DNA from: an uncultured Campylobacter sp.
Lineage (GTDB): Bacteria; Campylobacterota; Campylobacteria; Campylobacterales; Campylobacteraceae
Length of the DNA: 50,939 nucleotides
Direction: 5' to 3'
NCBI RefSeq assembly: GCF_938017775.1
Contig: NZ_CALIIU010000075.1
Coordinates: forward strand, 1-50,939
This document shows, piece by piece, positions 34,287 to 42,808 of the stretch. The notes under the pieces are model-generated. The model saw only the letters and a list, made by a program, of their open reading frames with translations, was not told where the DNA came from and made no database searches. A program made the translations under genes and the position numbers. Position 1 is the first letter of the stretch; each line of letters opens with the position of its first letter.

Positions 34287-37007
34287 ATGGCAAACGACAA
34301 AATCTCAAAACAAAAAGGCTCACGCAAGAAGGCTTCGACGGATGAAAATTCCGCTGCGAATACGGGAGAAAATTTCGCCGTAGACGCGGTCAAAAGTTCC
34401 ACCGCATCCGTTTTTGATAAAAGCGCAAATATGACTCAAAATTCCGCTGCAAATTCTACGACTTCCGCCTCACATGCTCGCGACAAAATTTCTAAAAATC
34501 GCGCCGCAGGCGAGAATTTCTGCGACGAGTGCGACTGCGAAGCCAAAAATTCCGCGTCTAGCTACGATGATAGCGCAAGCTCTGCTTCAAGCACGAACTT
34601 TGCGGCGCACTCAAGCGCTCAAAGCGCAGGCAACGCTAAAAAATCCGCAATAAACTCTACAATAAATTCCATGGCTGATTCTTTGATAAATTCCATCTCA
34701 AATCCTGCGAAGAGCCCAAGCAGCAAAGACCACTTCTCTTACTCACACGAGCATAATGATAACTCCGCAGCCCATTCGCATCTACACGACGAAGATCTTG
34801 CGACCCACCCACACGATCAAGAAGAAAACCTCGCAGCTTATTTGCACGAATACGGAGCAAATTCTTTGACATCTTCACATGAGCACGACGAGGATTCCTC
34901 CATCAGCTCGCACGAGCACGACAAACATTGCCATGATCACAAGCCTCACTCTCACCGCGCGATTATCGGATTTGACGAGCACGGCATCCCAAAAGTTTTA
35001 GTGCCCGCAGAGGCTAGTCCGCACACACATAAAGACGCGCAGGGCAATCTTTTCGAGCATTTTCACGAGGCGGAATTTACGGCGGATTATATGAAGGCGT
35101 TGCTTGAATACAAAAAGACCTTCCCTACAAAGCAAGAAGTACTTGAGAAAACCCCTGATCCCGCCGTGCGCGAAATGATGCTTAGGATGGAGCAGATCGG
35201 CGTAGATACGGCGTTTGATCGTTTCGACAAACAGATGCCTATGTGTAGTTATGGACTTAGCGGGGTATGCTGTAAGATCTGCAATATGGGACCTTGCAAA
35301 ATTACTAAAAAGGCCGATCGTGGTACTTGCGGTGCGGACGCCGATCTCATCGTATCGCGCAACCTACTGCGCCAAGTAGCTGCAGGCGTAGCTCAACACG
35401 GCGCGCACGCCAGAGAGCTTCTGCTGTCGCTAAAATGGGCGGCGCAAGGCAAGCTAGATCTGCCCATAATAGGCGAATACAAAATCATCAATACCGCCAA
35501 AGCCTTTGGAATTCCAACTGAAGGCAGAGAATTAAAAGAGGTAGCGATCGAGCTTGCCGATACGCTTTTAACAGATCTTTCGCAAAGCAGCGGCGAGTAT
35601 AAAACCATCACTGCGCTCGCACCCAAGGAGCGTCAAGAGGTATGGCGCAAGCTGGATATCTTGCCGATTAGTGCGTATAACGAAGTCTTTGAGGCGTATC
35701 ACCGAACGGGTGTAGGCACGGATGGAGACTGGCGCAGCGTGATGCAGCATCTTTTGCGCTGTGGGCTTGCTTTTACATTCACTGGCGTAGTAGCTGCGAA
35801 TATCGCTACAGATGCGCTATTTGGAGTAGGAGATCGCGTAACTTCCAAAAGCAATATGGGCGCACTTAAAAAAGGCTGGGTCAATATCGCCGTGCACGGA
35901 CATCTGCCGACATTGGTAAGCCTAATAGTGGAGATCGGAAATTCTAAGGAGTATCAAGACAAGGCTCGCGCAATAGGCGCGCAGGGGATCGCATTTTACG
36001 GCGTGTGCTGTTCTGGGCTATCGGCGATGTATCGCAACTGGGGCGTCGTGCCGCTCTCAAACGCCGTAACTGCTGAACTCGTCATAGGCACAGGCGCACT
36101 TGATCTTTGGGTCGCCGATGTCCAAGATGTCTATCCTGCAATCATGGACGTGGCTAACTGCTTCCAGACCAAGGTCGTTACCACAAGCTCATCAGCTAGA
36201 CTTCCCGGAGCCGAGCATATAGGCTACGATCATCACCATAGTAATATCGCCGATACTAGGAATTTAGCGCGTAAAATTCTAGACCGCGCATTGCAATCTC
36301 ACGAAAAGCGCAAGGGACTGCCGGTATATATCCCGCCGTATGAAGTCGAGGCCGAAGTGGGCTTTTCGGTAGAATTCGTCCATAAGCACTACGGCGGCAT
36401 GGAGCCGTTAGCGCACGCGCTAAAAAGCGGTGAAATTTTAGGCATCGTAAATATGGTCGGCTGCACCAATCCTAAAGTGCCTTATGAGCGCGCTATCATA
36501 GATGTCGCACAAACCCTAATCGAAAATAACGTCCTAATCCTGACCAACGGCTGCGCGTCGTTCCCGCTAATGAAGCTGGGCTTTTGCCAAAAAAGCGCGT
36601 ATAAAAAAGCAGGCGCGTCGCTGCGGGCGTTTTTAGAAAAAGATGAGCTTCCGCCGGTTTGGCACGTGGGCGAGTGTATCGATAATACCCGCTCCAGCGG
36701 AATTTTCGCAGGTATCGCAGGGGTGCTAGGCAAAAATCTCTACGAGCTGCCGCTTGCCTTCACCTCTCCCGAGTGGGCGAACGAAAAGGGCGTAGATGCC
36801 TCGCTCGGATTCCGCCTAATGGGCATCGACTCGTATCACTGCGTCGAGTATCAAATCCACGGTTCCGCAAATGTCATACACTTTTTCAAAGAGGGTACCA
36901 GGCGGGCACTTGGCTCTGTGATGTACGTAGATACCGATCCAGTCGCGCTTGCCCTAAAAATGGTAAGCGATATGCGCCTAAAGCGTAAAGCTCTAGGCTG
37001 GCAGTAG
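34287..37007 (+). CDS. CooS-type carbon monoxide dehydrogenase homologue with His-rich N-terminal extension and altered C-cluster ligand
   Basis: I start at the ATG at 34287 (AAGGAG seven bases before), giving 906 residues; CooS is usually about 640. Residues 1 to about 148 are Ser/Asn/Ala/Lys low-complexity. Residues 149-260 contain 23 histidines in H-E-H, H-S-H and H-D-H words. The core starts near 297 with D/B-cluster cysteines C320, C328, C329, C332, C337 and C348. C-cluster residues by motif are HGH at 537-539, CC at 574-575, C726, C756 and C797. The position corresponding to Cys333 of the C. hydrogenoformans enzyme (V-Q-C-I/V in homologues) is aspartate, D614 in DVQDVYP. Candidate acid-base residues persist (QHGAHAR, EWANEKG). 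No cooC or cooF lies nearby. CO oxidation is therefore uncertain. The leader (34070-34286) is AT-rich with several weak -10 candidates. Confidence 0.85.
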   Translation: MANDKISKQKGSRKKASTDENSAANTGENFAVDAVKSSTASVFDKSANMTQNSAANSTTSASHARDKISKNRAAGENFCDECDCEAKNSASSYDDSASSASSTNFAAHSSAQSAGNAKKSAINSTINSMADSLINSISNPAKSPSSKDHFSYSHEHNDNSAAHSHLHDEDLATHPHDQEENLAAYLHEYGANSLTSSHEHDEDSSISSHEHDKHCHDHKPHSHRAIIGFDEHGIPKVLVPAEASPHTHKDAQGNLFEHFHEAEFTADYMKALLEYKKTFPTKQEVLEKTPDPAVREMMLRMEQIGVDTAFDRFDKQMPMCSYGLSGVCCKICNMGPCKITKKADRGTCGADADLIVSRNLLRQVAAGVAQHGAHARELLLSLKWAAQGKLDLPIIGEYKIINTAKAFGIPTEGRELKEVAIELADTLLTDLSQSSGEYKTITALAPKERQEVWRKLDILPISAYNEVFEAYHRTGVGTDGDWRSVMQHLLRCGLAFTFTGVVAANIATDALFGVGDRVTSKSNMGALKKGWVNIAVHGHLPTLVSLIVEIGNSKEYQDKARAIGAQGIAFYGVCCSGLSAMYRNWGVVPLSNAVTAELVIGTGALDLWVADVQDVYPAIMDVANCFQTKVVTTSSSARLPGAEHIGYDHHHSNIADTRNLARKILDRALQSHEKRKGLPVYIPPYEVEAEVGFSVEFVHKHYGGMEPLAHALKSGEILGIVNMVGCTNPKVPYERAIIDVAQTLIENNVLILTNGCASFPLMKLGFCQKSAYKKAGASLRAFLEKDELPPVWHVGECIDNTRSSGIFAGIAGVLGKNLYELPLAFTSPEWANEKGVDASLGFRLMGIDSYHCVEYQIHGSANVIHFFKEGTRRALGSVMYVDTDPVALALKMVSDMRLKRKALGWQ

Positions 37008-37880
37008 CGACGAACGGATTCATTTCGCATCGCATTTTAAAGCGATGCGAAATTTCATGATAAAATTTAACTCCTTGCCGGCAAATAAAATCCCGCAGCT
37101 AAACGAGTAGTAAAATTCTACGACTAAGTGGCTAGCAAAACCACGATCGAATAAAGAGAAAATTTTCGTACCGCATCCGTTCGTGGAATTTTAAATCAAA
37201 TCTTCAGACTCTGTATAAAATTTCGCCGCACGCCGTGTCTGCTGCTAAATCGATGGAATTTAGCCGGGCAAATTCCACCATCAGGCTTAAGTCTATCTTT
37301 CGCGAACGGATGAAATTTTAAAATTCCATCTCAGCGTAAATTTCGTAGACGTTCATCTGAAATCCGCAAGCTAAATTTTGCTAAAAGCCTTATTACACGG
37401 AGCTGCACGCCATTAAATTTCGCTCGTATATGAAAGCTAAAATCATAAAAATTTAATACGATATGTGCTAAAATGCCACATCTGTTTAAGGATTTAGATG
37501 TATAAATCAAAGCTGCTGCAGTCTTTGCGTCATCATCGGCAGAAAACGTCGCACGAGGCGGAGGCATTGCTGCCAAGTCCTGCGTTTCGCAGCTTGAGGC
37601 GGTGCGGCAAAAGTGCGTCTATGCTGCGCCTACAAACATTTTCGGCTGAGACCGCACGGGCATGGAGACGACACTATAAATCTTGCAGGCGGCTAAAATT
37701 TTCATCCGGATCTTTTCTGAAATATTGATCTTGGAGCTATCACGAAGGAATTTTGCCGCAAGCCTTTCGCCTACGAGCCGGAAGGCGGAATTTAAAGCGA
37801 AATTTTAAGCGAGTTTCGATGAAGCGAAATTTCAAAGATTAAATTTAAGGCAAAAGATAAAATTTAAAGCAAGGGAAGGT
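37008..37880. other. 873-bp gene-poor gap with a possible decayed small gene
   Basis: Most of this gap shows no gene. One spot looks like a former or tiny gene. TGCTAAAAT at 37467-37475 resembles an extended -10. AAGGATTTAG precedes an ATG at 37498, which opens a 76-residue, Arg/Ser-rich frame ending at 37728 with no recognisable motif. In the frame two bases over, 37506-37650 reads as coding-like sequence (A-A-A-V-F-A-S-S-S-A-E-N-V-A-R-G-G-G...) and then hits stops. A frameshifted remnant is plausible; I do not claim an active product. Confidence 0.35.
37022..37053 (+). terminator. Perfect 12-bp inverted repeat after the CooS-like gene
   Basis: ATTTCGCATCGC (37022-37033) and GCGATGCGAAAT (37042-37053) flank an eight-base ATTTTAAA loop, 15 bp past the stop. 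The following TTCATGATAAAATTTAA is only weakly T-rich, so termination is likely but not certain. Confidence 0.6.
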
Positions 37881-38873
37881 ATGAAAAATTTTAAATTTAT
37901 TCTCCTGCTGCTGATACTGGCGACGATTGCGACGATTGCGATATCGCTTTGTATAGGGCGCTTCGGCCTAAGCATCACTGAGGTGCTAAAGGCGCTTAGC
38001 GGCGGCGAGGTAGCGCAAAACGTCCACAATGTCGTCATGCAGGTGCGCTTGCCGCGTATCATCGCCGCAGTGCTCGTGGGCGCAGCGCTGGGCATCAGCG
38101 GCACGGCGTATCAGGGCGTCTTTAAAAACCAGCTCGTCTCGCCCGATCTCTTAGGCGTCAGCGCCGGAGCTTGCGTGGGCGCGGCGATCGCGATCCTGCT
38201 TGATCTAAACATCCTTTTGATCCAGCTTTTCGCCTTCGTTTTCGGGCTCGCGGCGGTTTGCATTACGCTTCTAATCACGCGAGCGCTGCGTTCCAGCGCC
38301 ACCATAATGCTCGTGCTTGCCGGCATCATCGTAAGCGGTCTGATGGGCGCGCTGATCGGATTTTTAAAATTTATGGCAGATCCCGAGACGAAGCTTGCAG
38401 ACATCGTGTATTGGCAGCTAGGAAGCCTCGCGAAAGTAGATCCCTCCGTGTTAGCGATGATAGCGCCGGTGATGGGGGTTTGTATCGCTATCTTGGTGCT
38501 GATGAGCTACCGCATAAACGTCCTATCCATGGGCGATGCGACGGCGGCGAAACTCGGCGTAAACGTCGTGCTGGAGCGGGGCATCATCATCGTCTGCGCG
38601 ACGCTGCTAACCGCAAGCAGCGTGTGTATCAGCGGCATAGTCGCGTGGGTGGGGCTTTTGATGCCGCATCTAACGCGCATGATCGTGGGCGTGAGCAACA
38701 CCAAAGCGATCCCGGCGAGCATATTTTTAAGCGCGATCTTCGTGCTAATCGTAGATGACGTAGCGCGCAGTATAAATCAAAGCGAGATCCCGCTAGGCGT
38801 GCTTACGGGCTTTATCGGCACGTTATTTTTTATATTCATCCTGCTTAAAAACAAAAGGAAGCTAAATGGTTAG
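37881..38873 (+). CDS. FecCD-type iron-chelate/metal ABC transporter permease
   Basis: The 330-residue membrane protein has nine to ten hydrophobic helices. It carries FecCD signatures: V-R-L-P-R-I-I-A-A-V-L-V-G-A-A-L-G-I-S-G, Y-Q-G-V-F-K-N-Q-L-V-S-P-D-L-L-G-V-S-A-G-A, W-Q-L-G-S-L, G-D-A-T-A-A-K-L-G-V, and G-L-L-M-P-H-L-T-R. Such permeases import siderophores, haem, cobalamin or molybdate with a periplasmic binding protein; none is encoded next to it here. GCAAGGGAAGG precedes the ATG. The stop overlaps the ATPase start by 8 bp. Being directly downstream of the metal-loaded CooS-like gene, a nickel or iron supply role is possible but only inferred. Confidence 0.88.
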   Translation: MKNFKFILLLLILATIATIAISLCIGRFGLSITEVLKALSGGEVAQNVHNVVMQVRLPRIIAAVLVGAALGISGTAYQGVFKNQLVSPDLLGVSAGACVGAAIAILLDLNILLIQLFAFVFGLAAVCITLLITRALRSSATIMLVLAGIIVSGLMGALIGFLKFMADPETKLADIVYWQLGSLAKVDPSVLAMIAPVMGVCIAILVLMSYRINVLSMGDATAAKLGVNVVLERGIIIVCATLLTASSVCISGIVAWVGLLMPHLTRMIVGVSNTKAIPASIFLSAIFVLIVDDVARSINQSEIPLGVLTGFIGTLFFIFILLKNKRKLNG

Positions 38874-39642
38874 GGTTGAGAGTTTAGACTTCGGCTACGT
38901 AAAATCCGCCCCTCTGACGCTGCACGACGTGAATTTCAACCTCGAAGCGGGCGCGATGCTGACGATTTTGGGGCAAAACGGCGCGGGCAAATCGACGCTT
39001 TTAAATTTAATCAGCGGCACGCTTGAGCCCCTGCGCGGTAAAATTTCAATTGACGGCAAGGATATGGCGAGCCTCAGCGCCAAAGGGCGCGCCGAGATCA
39101 TCGGCTACGTCTCGCAAAGCGAGGTCTGCGAGTACGACTACAGCGTCTTCGAATACGTCCTGATGGGGCGCACGGCGCATATAGGGATCTTTTCGCAGCC
39201 AAGCGAAAACGACTACAAGCTCGCGCAGCGCTACATGAAAATGCTTGAAATTTGGCACCTAAAAGACAAGATCATCACGCGCCTAAGCGGCGGCCAGAGG
39301 CAGATGGCGTCCATCGCGCGCGCCCTTTGCAGCGAGCCCAAGATCGTGATCTTCGACGAGCCTACCTCGGCGCTGGATTTTGCCAACCAATACAAATTCC
39401 TCCGCGCCACAAAGGAGCTTCTCAAAAACGGCTATACCGTCGTTTTAGCCACGCACAATCCGGACTTCGCGCTGCTTTTGGGCGGATACGTCGCGCTCGT
39501 AAAAGGCGGTGGCGAGGTCGCATACGGCAAGGCCGAGCAGATCATAAAGAGCGAAATTTTAAGCAAGCTATACGATCTGAAGCTCGACGTCAGCTACAAC
39601 GAAAAGGTCGGCAGGGTCTGTTGCTTGACGTATCCGTTTTGA
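38866..39642 (+). CDS. FecE-type ATPase of the iron-chelate/metal ABC transporter
   Basis: The 258-residue protein has Walker A GQNGAGKST, Q-loop YVSQSE, signature LSGGQRQM, Walker B I-V-I-F-D-E-P and the switch histidine in LATHNPDFAL. The length and the C-terminal domain fit the FecE/BtuD group that energises FecCD permeases. It overlaps the permease by 8 bp and is followed by three strong hairpins, so the transporter operon apparently ends here without a binding protein. Confidence 0.9.
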   Translation: MVRVESLDFGYVKSAPLTLHDVNFNLEAGAMLTILGQNGAGKSTLLNLISGTLEPLRGKISIDGKDMASLSAKGRAEIIGYVSQSEVCEYDYSVFEYVLMGRTAHIGIFSQPSENDYKLAQRYMKMLEIWHLKDKIITRLSGGQRQMASIARALCSEPKIVIFDEPTSALDFANQYKFLRATKELLKNGYTVVLATHNPDFALLLGGYVALVKGGGEVAYGKAEQIIKSEILSKLYDLKLDVSYNEKVGRVCCLTYPF

Positions 39643-39719
39643 TCTTAACTTCGCGGACGAGCAAAGCTCGCCCTTGCGAGCGGGAGTGCAAGCACTCCCT
39701 GCACCCACCTAAAGTTACG

Positions 39720-39742
39720 GCAGGCTAGCGCCTGCATTTTTA
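39720..39742 (+). terminator. Rho-independent terminator after the FecCD/FecE operon
   Basis: GCAGGC (39720-39725), loop TAGC, GCCTGC (39730-39735), then ATTTTTAT: a compact stem with a T-run, the best-formed terminator on the plus strand of this window. Confidence 0.75.
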
Positions 39743-39980
39743 TCGGTTTAACTTTCGCGGACGAGCACAGCTCATCCTTGCAATAGAAGCTTCGTAAATT
39801 TAAATTTTATCGCTTCGGCTGTGCGAGCAAGAGGACTTAATGGGCGCTAGCAGCGGTAAAATTTTAGCGCCCGCGGCGGAGTTTTTACGGCGGCGAAATT
39901 TTGAAATTTCAAAGCGGGCGGCGGGGCCGGAATTTTAAAATTCGCTCCAAATTTTAAGCATAAAAATCAAAATTTATCGT

Positions 39981-39986
39981 TACAAT
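39981..39986 (+). promoter_or_regulatory. -10 box for the DUF4139 gene
   Basis: TACAAT in ATCGTTACAATTACG, 25 bp before the ATG at 40012, with an AT-rich upstream region. Confidence 0.4.
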
Positions 39987-40011
39987 TACGTAAAATTTTT
40001 AAGGAGCGAAA

Positions 40012-41451
40012 ATGAAAAAAATAGTGCTTTTAAGCGCAGCTGCGGCGCTTGCCGTAAATTTAAGCGCACAGGAAAATAGCCTTGAGATCTACGCGAACTC
40101 CGCCTTCTTGCACCAAAACTTCGGCGCGCAAAAATCAAACTTCAGCGTGAACGTGCCGGAGTACTTGGATATCCGCAGCATCGAGATTGTGGGCTCTTGC
40201 GAAATGCGCGAAGCGTCTTTGGATGGGAGCGAGCCCGTTAAAAACGCGGAATTCGCCAAAAAAGAGGCGGACGAAAAGAACTTGCGCGAGCTAAGCGACC
40301 GCCTGGTCGCGCTTAAGGCGCAGCAGCGCTTTTTAAGCGATTTTGCGAGCTTAAAAGATAGAAGCTTGGCGAGCTTAAAGGCGGATTCGCAAAAAGTTTA
40401 CGACGAGGTCTTGCTCGTAGCGGGCGAAATTTCAAAGACGGACGAGCAGATCGTAAAGCTCAAAGAGAAAATTTCAAAATACCGGATCAAGAACGAACGC
40501 CGCTTAAACGCGAACTTTGGCTGCGATCCAAGCTTTGTAAAAATAAGCTACCCCGTTGATGTTAGCGCCTACACGCACAACGAGCTCTCGGCAGATCTTG
40601 CAAGCGGCAAGATCGAGGTCGCGCAAAAGCTCTCGGTGCAAAATCCGCTAAACGCCGAGCTAGCGAATTTGACGATCGCGCTGTATCCTTACGAATACTC
40701 CTCGCAGACCGCGCCGCAGCCCTTTTACCCGTGGTACGAGGGCGAACCTGCAAAGCCGGCGCCCGCAGCGGCTTATAAAAAGGATGTAATGCTAGAGGAG
40801 GCAACTATGGATAGGGTCGCGCCTGCGATGGAGGCTAGATCGTCGTATCAAAGGACGGGCGCGAATATCGAAAGCTCGCTCTCAAAGGCGTGGAAAATCA
40901 GCGGCGTAAGCCTCAAAGCGGGCGAAGCGGGCGAGTTTAGCTTCGATAAACAGAGCCTGGATGCGAAATTTGATCTGCTCATCGACGGCTACGGCAGCGA
41001 GGCGGCCTACGTGCGAGCTAAATTTAGCCCCGTAAGAAACATAGAGGAGAGCGAAACGCTAATAAAGCTCGACGGCGTGCAGATCGGGCTCGTGCATCTA
41101 GGCTTTGCCGCAAACGCGGAGGCTACGGCGTATCTGGGTAAAAATAGCCTGATCGAAGTTAAAAAAGAGCAGGCGAACAACTTCACGAAAAACTCCTTTT
41201 TCGGCGGAGAAAGCAAAAATTCCATGGCTTGGAACTACGAGATCAAAAACGGTTCCAAGCGCGCGTGGAACGTGGTTTTGCAAGAGCGAGCGCCCGTTTC
41301 GACGCATGAGGACGTAAAGGTCGCGCTGAAAAACTCGCCCGAGCAGAGCAGCCTCGGCAAGGACGGACTACTTAGCTGGGACTTCGAGCTAAAGCCGGGC
41401 GAGAGCAAAAAGATCCACTTCGGCTATGAGCTAAGCAAGCCGAAGAAGTAA
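40012..41451 (+). CDS. DUF4139 domain protein (mucoidy inhibitor MuiA-like), exported
   Basis: The 479-residue precursor has a Sec signal peptide (1-20, cut near LSA-QEN). Next is a coiled-coil-prone Lys/Glu/Leu-rich segment (about 85-160, including A-D-E-K-N-L-R-E-L-S-D-R-L). Then comes the DUF4139 domain with repeated beta motifs, and a C-terminal stretch ending L-S-W-D-F-E-L-K-P-G-E-S-K-K-I-H-F-G-Y, which is typical of the family. Function is unknown; some members are linked with mucoid phenotypes. It lies alone: AAGGAGCG precedes the ATG and a 480-bp non-coding gap follows. Confidence 0.85.
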   Translation: MKKIVLLSAAAALAVNLSAQENSLEIYANSAFLHQNFGAQKSNFSVNVPEYLDIRSIEIVGSCEMREASLDGSEPVKNAEFAKKEADEKNLRELSDRLVALKAQQRFLSDFASLKDRSLASLKADSQKVYDEVLLVAGEISKTDEQIVKLKEKISKYRIKNERRLNANFGCDPSFVKISYPVDVSAYTHNELSADLASGKIEVAQKLSVQNPLNAELANLTIALYPYEYSSQTAPQPFYPWYEGEPAKPAPAAAYKKDVMLEEATMDRVAPAMEARSSYQRTGANIESSLSKAWKISGVSLKAGEAGEFSFDKQSLDAKFDLLIDGYGSEAAYVRAKFSPVRNIEESETLIKLDGVQIGLVHLGFAANAEATAYLGKNSLIEVKKEQANNFTKNSFFGGESKNSMAWNYEIKNGSKRAWNVVLQERAPVSTHEDVKVALKNSPEQSSLGKDGLLSWDFELKPGESKKIHFGYELSKPKK

Positions 41452-41931
41452 AGAGCTTTGGCGCTCGCGGTTAAATTTTGCGCAGCGGAGTAGCTTTTTG
41501 CGATGCGGTTAAATTTTATGCGGCATCGCTTTACGAGACGGGCCCCCTTTCGCCGCGCCGCTGAATTTTACGCGGCAGACCGACTTTTTGCGGCGCGATT
41601 AAATTTTGCCGGCATAAAACCAAGGCGCGGCTTTAGAATTTATCTGAAATTTTTGGCGGCGCGCCGCTGAATTTTACGCGCCGTGCCTGGGAAAATTTAA
41701 GCGTCGCGAGAACCAAAAATTTAAATGTTGTGGCGATTTAAAATTGGCTAGCGTTAGATATGAAATTTAGCGATGCAAAGGGGTTTTGGCGCAGGTAGAA
41801 AAACTTTGAGCATCGCTAAAGCTTATCTCAAATTTAAAAAGCTCAGGGCGATGAACGCGGAGCGAAGGTATAAATTTAACGAGGCGGCTAGGTGTGCGGT
41901 TTGCTTCGCTGGCGGCGCCTAAAGGATCGTA
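41452..41931. other. 480-bp non-coding region leading into the paralogue array
   Basis: No gene visible. Short units recur: CGCCGCTGAATTTTACGCG appears near 41558 and again near 41658, and GCGGTTAAATTTT(A/G) near 41467 and 41507. The last 82 bp (41850-41931) are the first copy of the repeated leader of the paralogue genes. Confidence 0.5.
41850..41931 (+). repeat. Repeated leader, copy 1 (before paralogue 1)
   Basis: About 82 bp shared with 43769-43849 and partly with 44669-44729. Common blocks are GCGGAGC(G/A)AAGGTATAAATTT, TTTGCTTCGCTGGCGGC and TAAAGGATC just before the ATG. The TATAAAT could serve as a -10, and AAAGGA is the ribosome site. Confidence 0.75.
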
Positions 41932-42759
41932 ATGAAATTTGGCAAACTTAAATTTAAAATCCTAGCCGCGGCACTACTTTTCTGCGCCCTGTTTATCCGC
42001 ATCGTGCCGGATTACTCCACTTCGCAGGGCTCCTGCATAGTTAATATTTTTAGCTATTACAAATATCAAAAGGGATATTGTCTAAAAGAGAATAGAATTC
42101 TGAGCAACGAAGAGTTACTTCAAAATGCCGCTATAAATTATTTTAAAAGATATTACGACTATGAAATTTTGCGAAATACCATTATCGATGAGCACGATAT
42201 AAAAATTTTCGGCCATAGTTTTTATACGGCACGCATCTCCAAGCTCTATCTAATCGGCGATTTCAATGAAGAAAACTGGTTTGATTTTTTAGTTGAAAAT
42301 ACCGACAGAAAGAGTTTTGATTATGAGATAAAAGACAAGACGCAAATAGATATCTCCGATCTATCAAAATATTTTGTATATAAGGATGAAATTCTGGGCT
42401 TTAGACAGCCTATTATCTTATCGGAAGAGAAAAATCCATTTCATAACGGAAAAATGTTTTTAGAAAAATCATTTTTAATAAAAGAGAATCAATTTTTTGT
42501 GAATTATGCCAGACCTGATTATATAAGTTGGTATATTGAGCTTAACAATAAAGAAGATTTAACAAAAATCAAAAGCAAAGAAAATTTAATACGAATAAAA
42601 AACGGATATGAGAACTTAGAAAGCCTTAACGAAGTCTTGGCTTATACTCATATGAAAAATCTACGACGTAAATTCTCATACGATAATTGCGGAAATATAA
42701 ATTTTGATATCAAAGCTCCGGCGGAACAGGAGCTGGATATGTGGATTCACGGCGGATAA
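41932..42759 (+). CDS. Paralogue 1 of a tandem family of single-pass membrane proteins (unknown function)
   Basis: I do not recognise the family. The 275-residue protein has a basic MKFGKLKFK start, one hydrophobic helix (about 9-24), then the block I-V-P-D-Y-S-T-S-x-G and K-Y-Q-K-G-Y-C-L-K-E-N-R-I-L-S-N-E-E-L shared with the two next paralogues. The middle is diverged, rich in Lys, Asn, Ile, Phe and Tyr. Near the end is Y-D-N-C-G-N-I-N. The two conserved cysteines, one in each shared block, may form a periplasmic disulphide. The first 110 bases use GC-rich host-like codons; the rest is strongly AT-rich. Tandem diversified membrane-anchored proteins are often immunity proteins, but I have no toxin motif to support that. 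Confidence 0.75.
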   Translation: MKFGKLKFKILAAALLFCALFIRIVPDYSTSQGSCIVNIFSYYKYQKGYCLKENRILSNEELLQNAAINYFKRYYDYEILRNTIIDEHDIKIFGHSFYTARISKLYLIGDFNEENWFDFLVENTDRKSFDYEIKDKTQIDISDLSKYFVYKDEILGFRQPIILSEEKNPFHNGKMFLEKSFLIKENQFFVNYARPDYISWYIELNNKEDLTKIKSKENLIRIKNGYENLESLNEVLAYTHMKNLRRKFSYDNCGNINFDIKAPAEQELDMWIHGG

Positions 42760-42808
42760 GATTGGTTGAAATTTTATCTTAACGAATGTAACCGAAAAAG
42801 GATAAGAG

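Larger units (their letters stand above)
39643..40011. other. Intergenic region with three hairpins and a short direct repeat
   Basis: No gene. Back-to-back inverted repeats lie at 39666-39681 (GCTCGC/GCGAGC) and 39682-39699 (GGGAGTGC/GCACTCCC). The terminator follows at 39720. Around it, CTTCGCGGACGAGCAAAGCTCG (about 39652) recurs as TTTCGCGGACGAGCACAGCTC (about 39752). The rest is AT-tract DNA leading to the DUF4139 promoter. Confidence 0.6.

Noticed and set aside
41452..41931. tRNA or structured RNA genes in this and other long gaps
   Set aside because: I saw no T-loop GGTTCGA-type motif with matching acceptor stems in any gap; cannot fully exclude without a covariance search.
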